DNA of 64,000 nucleotides from positions 446,201 to 510,200 of the forward strand of contig OZ024857.1 in NCBI GenBank assembly GCA_964017155.1, written 5' to 3'. Both the position numbers and the translations under genes were made by a program. Positions 1 to 8,643 of this stretch are shown here, piece by piece; position 1 is the stretch's first letter; each line of letters starts with the position of its first letter. The notes under the pieces were generated by a model. It was not told where the DNA came from and ran no database searches. It saw only the letters and a program-made list of their open reading frames with translations. This DNA comes from Oasisia sp. SBJ-2009. Lineage: Eukaryota > Annelida > Polychaeta > Sabellida > Siboglinidae.

Positions 1-160
1 TTTTCGACCTCAAAAGTTTGCCAAGACGCGCTGTTTATAAAACATAAATACGCGCAAGATGATTAAAATTGAATGAATTAATTTAATCAAGTATCAAATG
101 TTGGCAAAAACACTGATATAATAGCAACATTGAGGTGTTTCCGACTTGTACATAAGTGCC
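1..160 (+). repeat. Left inverted arm (L) of the satellite unit, first copy
   Basis: The 160-bp arm runs from ttttcgacctcaaaag to acttgtacataagtgcc. Its reverse complement forms the right arm of the same unit at 244-403. Landmarks are a CpG-rich acgcgctg block at 27-34, a TATA-like heptamer at 36-42, a second CpG-rich block tacgcgcaag, an AT-rich stretch at 58-100 and tcaagtatcaaatgttggc at 87-105. Variant forms mark subfamilies: caaaaacactg with gaggtgtttcc (this copy), caaaaatactg with gaggtgggtcc (commonest), caaacatactg with gaagtgggt (the unit following deleted units), and caaaactactg (units at 2521, 4536, 7346). Confidence 0.93.
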
Positions 161-243
161 AAATAGTGAAATACTGAAAACAAATTGAGAGTATACGTGC
201 TTTTTTGAGAGATTGCGCGTGGAGGTACGCGCCCGCAAGTGTA
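161..243. repeat. Loop A between the inverted arms, first copy
   Basis: This 83-bp segment separates the two arms. It starts aaatagtgaaatactgaaaac and ends in cccgcaagtgta here or cccgcaagtgtt in other copies. Two haplotypes recur across the array: gagagattgcgcgtgaaggtac followed by a ggcacttatg right-arm tip, and gagagagtgcgcgtgaagtt followed by ggcattaatg, ggcattgatg or ggcattaacg. With the first haplotype the arm-loop boundary pairs perfectly over 22 bp, for example in the unit at 5834. The deletion that makes the short units begins at the cgtg at 196-199 of this segment. Confidence 0.9.
215..232. repeat. Small hairpin inside loop A
   Basis: gcgcgt (215-220) and acgcgc (227-232) form a perfect 6-bp inverted repeat around six bases. 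In the alternative loop-A haplotype the right half reads gcgcgc. That keeps five Watson-Crick pairs and turns the loop-closing T-A pair into T-G, so stem potential remains in both haplotypes. Whether it folds in vivo is unknown. Confidence 0.55.
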
Positions 244-403
244 GGCATTAATGTACAAGTCGGGCCCACCTCAATTTTGGTATTATAACTGTATCTTTGC
301 TAACATTTGATACTTGATTTTGTTAATTCAATCAATTATAATAATCTTGCGCATATTAATGTTTTATATACAGCGCGTCCTAGCAGACTTTTGAGGTCGA
401 AAA
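244..403 (-). repeat. Right inverted arm (R) of the satellite unit, first copy
   Basis: This 160-bp arm is the reverse complement of L. Consensus L and R differ at about 15 positions by hand alignment (roughly 91% identity) with no gaps. It starts ggcattaatgtacaag and ends gcagacttttgaggtcgaaaa. Three outer-half forms recur: catattaatg with cgtcctagcagac or cgtcttagcagac; catatatatg with ataaccagcgcgtctcagcagatttt (one base shorter, giving 503-bp units); and catatcaatg with cttagcagac and gtcgtaaag. Most units carry an ApaI-type gggccc near the inner end; copies with gtccggccc lack it. Confidence 0.92.
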
Positions 404-504
404 GACAGCGTGGTCGGCATAAACAAACTGTTTATCGCTCATTTCATATGCACAGCGCAGTAACATGCACCTCTGCGCTTGCGACTGGCACAATTCGCGC
501 TCTC
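404..504. repeat. Spacer B between units, first copy
   Basis: This 101-bp segment joins the right arm of one unit to the left arm of the next. It opens with gacagcg and in most copies closes with the complementary cgctgtc (here cgctctc), which adds 7 bp to the pairing of R with the next unit's L and leaves an 87-nt loop. It carries a catatg site found in nearly every unit, long and short; the unit at 61653 has aatatg instead. Two main forms exist: cataaacaaactg with cagcgcag and cacctctgc or cacctcttc, and cataaacccattg or cataaacaaattg with cagcggag and caccgctgc. Confidence 0.9.
455..478. repeat. Small hairpin inside spacer B
   Basis: gcgcag (455-460) and ctgcgc (473-478) form a perfect 6-bp stem around 12 bases. 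In the cagcggag form of the spacer, for example 3476-3498, this stem is broken but cagcgg and ccgctg form another perfect 6-bp stem around 11 bases. The cttcgc form leaves one mismatch. Function is unknown and chance is possible. Confidence 0.5.
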
Positions 505-1483
505 TTTTCGACCTCAATAGTTTGCCAAGACGCGCTGTTTATAAAACATATATACGCGCAAGATGATTATAATTGAATGAATTAATTTAATCAAGTATCA
601 AATGTTGGCAAAAATACTGATATAATAGCAAAATTGAGGTGGGTCCGACTTGTACATAAGTGCCAAATAGTGAAATACTGAAAACAAATTGAGAGCATAC
701 GTGCTTTTATGAGAGAGTGCGCGTGAAGTTGCGCGCACGCAAGTGTAGGCATTAACGTACAAGTCCGGCCCACCTCAATTTTGGTATTATAACTGTATCT
801 TTGCTAACATTTGATACTTGATTTTGTTAATTCAATCAATTATAATCATCTTGCGCATATTAATGTTTTATATACAGCGCGTTCTAGCATACTTTTGAGG
901 TCGAAAAGACAGCGTGGTCGGCATAAACAAACTGTTTATCGCTCATTTCATATGCACAGCGCAGTAACATGCACCTCTTCGCTTGCGACTGGCACAATTC
1001 GCGCTGTCTTTTCGACCTCAAAAGTTTGCTAAGACGCGCTGTTTATAAAACATAAATACGCGCAAGATGATTATAATTGAATGAATTAATTTAATCAAGT
1101 ATCAAATGTTGGCAAAAATACTGATATAATAGCAACATTGAGGTGGGTCCGACTTGTACATAAGTGCCAAATAGTGAAATACTGAAAACAAATTGAGAGC
1201 ATACGTGCTTTTATGAGAGAGTGCGCGTGAAGGTACGCGCCCGCAAGTGTTGGCACTTATGTACAAGTCGGGCCCACCTCAATTTTGGTATTATAACTGT
1301 ATCTTTGCCAACATTTGATACTTGATTTTGTTAATTCAATCAATTATAATCATCTTGCGCATATATATGTTTAATAACCAGCGCGTCCTAGCAGACTTTT
1401 GAGGTCGAAAAGACAGCGTGGTCGGCATAAACAAACTGTTTATCGCTCATTTCATATGCACAGCGCAGTAACATGCACCTCTT

Positions 1484-4400
1484 CGCTTGCGACTGGCACA
1501 AATCGCGCTGTCTTTTCGACCTCAAAAGTTTGCCAAGACGCGCTGTTTATAAAACATAAATACGCGCAAGATGATTAAAATTGAATGAATTAATTTAATC
1601 AAGTATCAAATGTTGGCAAAAACACTGATATAATAGCAACATTGAGGTGTTTCCGACTTGTACATAAGTGCCAAATAGTGAAATACTGAAAACAAATTGA
1701 GAGTATACGTGCTTTTATGAGAGATTGCGCGTGAAGGTACGCGCCCGCAAGTGTAGGCATTAATGTACAAGTCGGGCCCACCTCAATTTTGGTATTATAA
1801 CTGTATCTTTGCTAACATTTGATACTTGATTTTGTTAATTCAATCAATTATAATAATCTTGCGCATATTAATGTTTTATATACAGCGCGTCCTAGCAGAC
1901 TTTTGAGGTCGAAAAGACAGCGTGGTCGGCATAAACAAACTGTTTATCGCTCATTTCATATGCACAGCGCAGTAACATGCACCTCTGCGCTTGCGACTGG
2001 CACAATTCGCGCTCTCTTTTCGACCTCAATAGTTTGCCAAGACGCGCTGTTTATAAAACATATATACGCGCAAGATGATTATAATTGAATGAATTAATTT
2101 AATCAAGTATCAAATGTTGGCAAAAATACTGATATAATAGCAAAATTGAGGTGGGTCCGACTTGTACATAAGTGCCAAATAGTGAAATACTGAAAACAAA
2201 TTGAGAGCATACGTGCTTTTATGAGAGAGTGCGCGTGAAGTTGCGCGCACGCAAGTGTAGGCATTAACGTACAAGTCCGGCCCACCTCAATTTTGGTATT
2301 ATAACTGTATCTTTGCTAACATTTGATACTTGATTTTGTTAATTCAATCAATTATAATCATCTTGCGCATATTAATGTTTTATATACAGCGCGTTCTAGC
2401 ATACTTTTGAGGTCGAAAAGACAGCGTGGTCGGCATAAACAAACTGTTTATCGCTGATTTCATATGCACAGCGCAGTAACATGCACCTCTTCGCTTGCGA
2501 CTGGCACAATTCGCGCTGTCTTTTCGACCTCAAAAGTTTGCTAAGACGCGCTGTTTATAAAACATAAATACGCGCAAGATGATTATAATTGAATGAATTA
2601 ATTTAATCAAGTATCAAATGTTGGCAAAACTACTGATATAATAGCAACATTGAGGTGGGTCCGACTTGTACATAAGTGCCAAATAGTGAAATACTGAAAA
2701 CAAATTGAGAGCATACGTGCTTTTATGAGAGAGTGCGCGTGAAGTTGCGCGCCCGCAAGTGTAGGCATTAATGTACAAGTCGGGCCCACCTCAATTTTGG
2801 TATTATAACTGTATCTTTGCTAACATTTGATACTTGATTTTGTTAATTCAATCAATTATAATCATCTTGCGCATATTAATGTTTTATATACAGCGCGTCC
2901 TAGCAGACTTTTGAGGTCGAAAAGACAGCGTGGTCGGCATAAACAAACTGTTTATCGCTCATTTCATATGCACAGCGCAGTAACATGCACCTCTTCGCTT
3001 GCGACTGGCACAATTCGCGCTGTCTTTTCGACCTCAAAAGTTTGCTAAGACGCGCTGTTTATAAAACATAAATACGCGCAAGATGATTATAATTGAATGA
3101 ATTAATTTAATCAAGTATCAAATGTTGGCAAAAATACTGATATAATAGCAACATTGAGGTGGGTCCGACTTGTACATAAGTGCCAAATAGTGAAATACTG
3201 AAAACAAATTGAGAGCATACGTGCTTTTATGAGAGAGTGCGCGTGAAGTTGCGCGCCCGCAAGTGTAGGCATTAATGTACAAGTCGGGCCCACCTCAATT
3301 TTGGTATTATAACTGTATCTTTGCTAACATTTGATACTTGATTTTGTTAATTCAATCAATTATAATCATCTTGCGCATATATATGTTTTATAACCAGCGC
3401 GTCTCAGCAGATTTTAAGGTCGAAAAGACAGCGTGGTCGGCATAAACCCATTGTTTATCGCTCAATTCATATGCACAGCGGAGTAACATGCACCGCTGCG
3501 CTTGCGACTGGCACAAATCGCGCTGTCTTTTCGACCTCAAAAGTTTGCCAAGACGCGCTGTTTATAAAACATAAATACGCGCAAGATGATTAAAATTGAA
3601 TGAATTAATTTAATCAAGTATCAAATGTTGGCAAAAACACTGATATAATAGCAACATTGAGGTGTTTCCGACTTGTACATAAGTGCCAAATAGTGAAATA
3701 CTGAAAACAAATTGAGAGTATACGTGCTTTTATGAGAGATTGCGCGTGAAGGTACGCGCCCGCAAGTGTAGGCATTAATGTACAAGTCGGGCCCACCTCA
3801 ATTTTGGTATTATAACTGTATCTTTGCTAACATTTGATACTTGATTTTGTTAATTCAATCAATTATAATAATCTTGCGCATATTAATGTTTTATATACAG
3901 CGCGTCCTAGCAGACTTTTGAGGTCGAAAAGACAGCGTGGTCGGCATAAACAAACTGTTTATCGCTCATTTCATATGCACAGCGCAGTAACATGCACCTC
4001 TGCGCTTGCGACTGGCACAATTCGCGCTCTCTTTTCGACCTCAATAGTTTGCCAAGACGCGCTGTTTATAAAACATATATACGCGCAAGATGATTATAAT
4101 TGAATGAATTAATTTAATCAAGTATCAAATGTTGGCAAAAATACTGATATAATAGCAAAATTGAGGTGGGTCCGACTTGTACATAAGTGCCAAATAGTGA
4201 AATACTGAAAACAAATTGAGAGCATACGTGCTTTTATGAGAGAGTGCGCGTGAAGTTGCGCGCACGCAAGTGTAGGCATTAATGTACAAGTCCGGCCCAC
4301 CTCAATTTTGGTATTATAACTGTATCTTTGCTAACATTTGATACTTGATTTTGTTAATTCAATCAATTATAATCATCTTGCGCATATTAATGTTTTATAT

Positions 4401-5528
4401 ACAGCGCGTTCTAGCATACTTTTGAGGTCGAAAAGACAGCGTGGTCGGCATAAACAAACTGTTTATCGCTGATTTCATATGCACAGCGCAGTAACATGCA
4501 CCTCTTCGCTTGCGACTGGCACAATTCGCGCTGTCTTTTCGACCTCAAAAGTTTGCTAAGACGCGCTGTTTATAAAACATAAATACGCGCAAGATGATTA
4601 TAATTGAATGAATTAATTTAATCAAGTATCAAATGTTGGCAAAACTACTGATATAATAGCAACATTGAGGTGGGTCCGACTTGTACATAAGTGCCAAATA
4701 GTGAAATACTGAAAACAAATTGAGAGCATACGTGCTTTTATGAGAGAGTGCGCGTGAAGTTGCGCGCCCGCAAGTGTAGGCATTAATGTACAAGTCGGGC
4801 CCACCTCAATTTTGGTATTATAACTGTATCTTTGCTAACATTTGATACTTGATTTTGTTAATTCAATCAATTATAATCATCTTGCGCATATTAATGTTTT
4901 ATATACAGCGCGTCCTAGCAGACTTTTGAGGTCGAAAAGACAGCGTGGTCGGCATAAACAAACTGTTTATCGCTCATTTCATATGCACAGCGCAGTAACA
5001 TGCACCTCTTCGCTTGCGACTGGCACAATTCGCGCTGTCTTTTCGACCTCAAAAGTTTGCTAAGACGCGCTGTTTATAAAACATAAATACGCGCAAGATG
5101 ATTATAATTGAATGAATTAATTTAATCAAGTATCAAATGTTGGCAAAAATACTGATATAATAGCAACATTGAGGTGGGTCCGACTTGTACATAAGTGCCA
5201 AATAGTGAAATACTGAAAACAAATTGAGAGCATACGTGCTTTTATGAGAGAGTGCGCGTGAAGTTGCGCGCCCGCAAGTGTAGGCATTAACGTACAAGTC
5301 CGGCCCACCTCAATTTTGGTATTATAACTGTATCTTTGCCAACATTTGATACTTGATTTTGTTAATTCAATCAATTATAATCATCTTGCGCATATATATG
5401 TTTTATAACCAGCGCGTCTCAGCAGATTTTAAGGTCGAAAAGACAGCGTGGTCGGCATAAACCCATTGTTTATCGCTCAATTCATATGCACAGCGGAGTA
5501 ACATGCACCGCTGCGCTTGCGACTGGCA
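1484..5528. repeat. Higher-order tandem duplication, period 2,015 bp (four units)
   Basis: Sequence from 1484 matches sequence from 3499 at a constant offset of 2,015. The first difference to the left is at 1483/3498 and copy 2 stops matching at 3517/5532, so the junction lies in 3499-3516. Shared derived sites include tcgctgatttc and caaaactactg. The copies differ at several sites in the last unit, for example cattaatg with gtcggg against cattaacg with gtccgg. Confidence 0.8.
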
Positions 5529-5542
5529 CAATTCGCGCTGTC

Positions 5543-5833
5543 TTTTCGACCTCAACAGTTTGCCAAGACGCGCTGTTTATAAAACATAAATACGCGCAAG
5601 ATGATTATAATTGAATGAATTAATTTAATCAAGTATCAAATGTTGGCAAAAATACTGATATAATAGCAACATTGAGGTGGGTCCGACTTGTACATAAGTG
5701 CCAAATAGTGAAATACTTAAAACAAATTGAGAGTATACGTGGTCGGCATAAACAAACTGTTTATCGCTCATTTCATATGCACAGCGCAGTAACATGCACC
5801 TCTGCGCTTGCGAATGGCACAATTCGCGCTGTC
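5543..5833. repeat. Deleted satellite unit, 291 bp (Δ213)
   Basis: This unit lacks 213 bp relative to the 504-bp form. Loop A sequence gagagtatacgtg runs straight into spacer B sequence gtcggcataaac. The lost segment covers the rest of loop A, the whole right arm and the first bases of the spacer. Both ends of the lost segment carry cgtg, so microhomology-mediated deletion or replication slippage fits. Without a right arm the unit cannot fold on itself. It carries acttaaaac where most copies have actgaaaac. Confidence 0.92.
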
Positions 5834-8352
5834 TTTTCGACCTCAAAAGTTTGCCAAGACGCGCTGTTTATAAAACATATATACGCGCAAGATGATTATA
5901 ATTGAATTAATTAATTTAATCAAGTATCAAATGTTGGCAAACATACTGATATAATAGCAACATTGAAGTGGGTCCGACTTGTACATAAGTGCCAAATAGT
6001 GAAATACTGAAAACAAATTGAGAGTATACGTGCTTTTATGAGAGATTGCGCGTGAAGGTACGCGCCCGCAAGTGTTGGCACTTATGTACAAGTCGGGCCC
6101 ACCTCAATTTTGGTATTATAACTGTATTTTTGCCAACATTTGATACTTGATTTTGTTAATTCAATCAATTATAATCATCTTGCGCATATTAATGTTTTAT
6201 ATACAGTTCGTCCTAGCAGACTTTTGAGGTCGAAAAGACAGCGTGGTCGGCATAAACAAACTGTTTATCGCTCATTTCATATGCACAGCGCAGTAACATG
6301 CACCTCTTCGCTTGCGACTGGCACAATTCGCGCTGTCTTTTCGACCTCAAAAGTTTGCTAAGACGCGCTGTTTATAAAACATAAATACGCGCAAGATGAT
6401 TATAATTGAATGAATTAATTTAATCAAGTATCAAATGTTGGCAAAAATACTGATATAATAGCAACATTGAGGTGGGTCCGACTTGTACATAAGTGCCAAA
6501 TAGTGAAATACTGAAAACAAATTGAGAGTATACGTGCTTTTATGAGAGATTGCGCGTGAAGGTACGCGCCCGCAAGTGTTGGCACTTATGTACAAGTCGG
6601 GCCCACCTCAATTTTGGTATTATAACTGTATCTTTGCCAACATTTGATACTTGATTTTGTTAATTCAATCAATTATAATAATCTTGCGCATATTAATGTT
6701 TTATATACAGCGCGTCCTAGCAGACTTTTGAGGTCGAAAAGACAGCGTGGTCGGCATAAACAAACTGTTTATCGCTCATTTCATATGCACAGCGCAGTAA
6801 CATGCACCTCTGCGCTTGCGACTGGCACAATTCGCGCTCTCTTTTCGACCTCAATAGTTTGCCAAGACGCGCTGTTTATAAAACATATATACGCGCAAGA
6901 TGATTATAATTGAATGAATTAATTTAATCAAGTATCAAATGTTGGCAAAAATACTGATATAATAGCAAAATTGAGGTGGGTCCGACTTGTACATAAGTGC
7001 CAAATAGTGAAATACTGAAAACAAATTGAGAGCATACGTGCTTTTATGAGAGAGTGCGCGTGAAGTTGCGCGCACGCAAGTGTAGGCATTAACGTACAAG
7101 TCCGGCCCACCTCAATTTTGGTATTATAACTGTATCTTTGCTAACATTTGATACTTGATTTTGTTAATTCAATCAATTATAATCATCTTGCGCATATTAA
7201 TGTTTTATATACAGCGCGTTCTAGCATACTTTTGAGGTCGAAAAGACAGCGTGGTCGGCATAAACAAACTGTTTATCGCTCATTTCATATGCACAGCGCA
7301 GTAACATGCACCTCTTCGCTTGCGACTGGCACAATTCGCGCTGTCTTTTCGACCTCAAAAGTTTGCTAAGACGCGCTGTTTATAAAACATAAATACGCGC
7401 AAGATGATTATAATTGAATGAATTAATTTAATCAAGTATCAAATGTTGGCAAAACTACTGATATAATAGCAACATTGAGGTGGGTCCGACTTGTACATAA
7501 GTGCCAAATAGTGAAATACTGAAAACAAATTGAGAGCATACGTGCTTTTATGAGAGAGTGCGCGTGAAGTTGCGCGCCCGCAAGTGTAGGCATTAATGTA
7601 CAAGTCGGGCCCACCTCAATTTTGGTATTATAACTGTATCTTTGCTAACATTTGATACTTGATTTTGTTAATTCAATCAATTATAATCATCTTGCGCATA
7701 TTAATGTTTTATATACAGCGCGTCCTAGCAGACTTTTGAGGTCGAAAAGACAGCGTGGTCGGCATAAACAAACTGTTTATCGCTCATTTCATATGCACAG
7801 CGCAGTAACATGCACCTCTTCGCTTGCGACTGGCACAATTCGCGCTGTCTTTTCGACCTCAAAAGTTTGCTAAGACGCGCTGTTTATAAAACATAAATAC
7901 GCGCAAGATGATTATAATTGAATGAATTAATTTAATCAAGTATCAAATGTTGGCAAAAATACTGATATAATAGCAACATTGAGGTGGGTCCGACTTGTAC
8001 ATAAGTGCCAAATAGTGAAATACTGAAAACAAATTGAGAGCATACGTGCTTTTATGAGAGAGTGCGCGTGAAGTTGCGCGCCCGCAAGTGTAGGCATTAA
8101 CGTACAAGTCCGGCCCACCTCAATTTTGGTATTATAACTGTATCTTTGCCAACATTTGATACTTGATTTTGTTAATTCAATCAATTATAATCATCTTGCG
8201 CATATATATGTTTTATAACCAGCGCGTCTCAGCAGATTTTAAGGTCGAAAAGACAGCGTGGTCGGCATAAACCCATTGTTTATCGCTCAATTCATATGCA
8301 CAGCGGAGTAACATGCACCGCTGCGCTTGCGACTGGCACAATTCGCGCTGTC
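5834..8352. repeat. Run of 5 full-length units
   Basis: It opens with the caaacatactg/gaagtgggtcc subtype that normally follows a deleted unit and includes the junction of the 2,810-bp duplication. The unit at 7346 carries caaaactactg, as at 4536. Confidence 0.9.
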
Positions 8353-8643
8353 TTTTCGACCTCAACAGTTTGCCAAGACGCGCTGTTTATAAAACATAAA
8401 TACGCGCAAGATGATTATAATTGAATGAATTAATTTAATCAAGTATCAAATGTTGGCAAAAATACTGATATAATAGCAACATTGAGGTGGGTCCGACTTG
8501 TACATAAGTGCCAAATAGTGAAATACTTAAAACAAATTGAGAGTATACGTGGTCGGCATAAACAAACTGTTTATCGCTCATTTCATATGCACAGCGCAGT
8601 AACATGCACCTCTGCGCTTGCGAATGGCACAATTCGCGCTGTC
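8353..8643. repeat. Deleted satellite unit, 291 bp (Δ213)
   Basis: This is the copy of the 5543 unit in the 2,810-bp duplication. It has the same cgtg junction and the same acttaaaac change. Confidence 0.92.

Larger units (their letters stand above)
1..5542. repeat. Run of 11 full-length units
   Basis: The first two units closely match those at 12963-13970 (offset 12,962), sharing the private ttttttgag and gtggagg changes in loop A. Units at 1513-3498 recur at 3528-5513. The unit at 2017 and its copy at 4032 both carry the private tcgctgatttc change in spacer B (near 2453 and 4468). Confidence 0.9.

Noticed and set aside
121..152. Pol III promoter: A-box-like tagcaacattgag and B-box-like ggtccgacttg (best in the gtgggtcc copies)
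   Set aside because: The two lie only about 5-10 bases apart, far closer than in tRNA-type promoters, each has mismatches, and no cloverleaf or tRNA is present.
87..269. Recurrent 60-82-codon - strand frame ending LPTFDT
   Set aside because: It lies on the opposite strand of an inverted arm and loop, varies in start with ordinary repeat variants and overlaps the other arm-derived frames. It looks like a by-product of repetition.
1..403. Intact DNA transposon with 160-bp terminal inverted repeats
   Set aside because: There is no transposase and no target-site duplication can be recognised inside a tandem array. An origin from such an element stays possible but unshown.
1..504. CENP-B box or similar centromere-protein motif
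   Set aside because: The ttcg and cggg elements in the unit do not have the spacing of the CENP-B box, so a centromere role cannot be claimed from motifs.
1..504. Hammerhead ribozyme, as in some satellites
   Set aside because: No ctgatga core with a matching gaaa was found on either strand; the nearest, cactgatgtac, is in a few copies only and lacks the rest.
307..576. Recurrent 73-89-codon + strand frame starting MILDFVNSIN, once per unit
   Set aside because: It lies across the right arm, spacer and next left arm and is open mainly because 504 is a multiple of three. A common single-base variant (gctaag for gccaag) cuts it from 89 to 73 codons, one-base indels shift it, and there is no sign of codon-level constraint. 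It matches no family I recognise.
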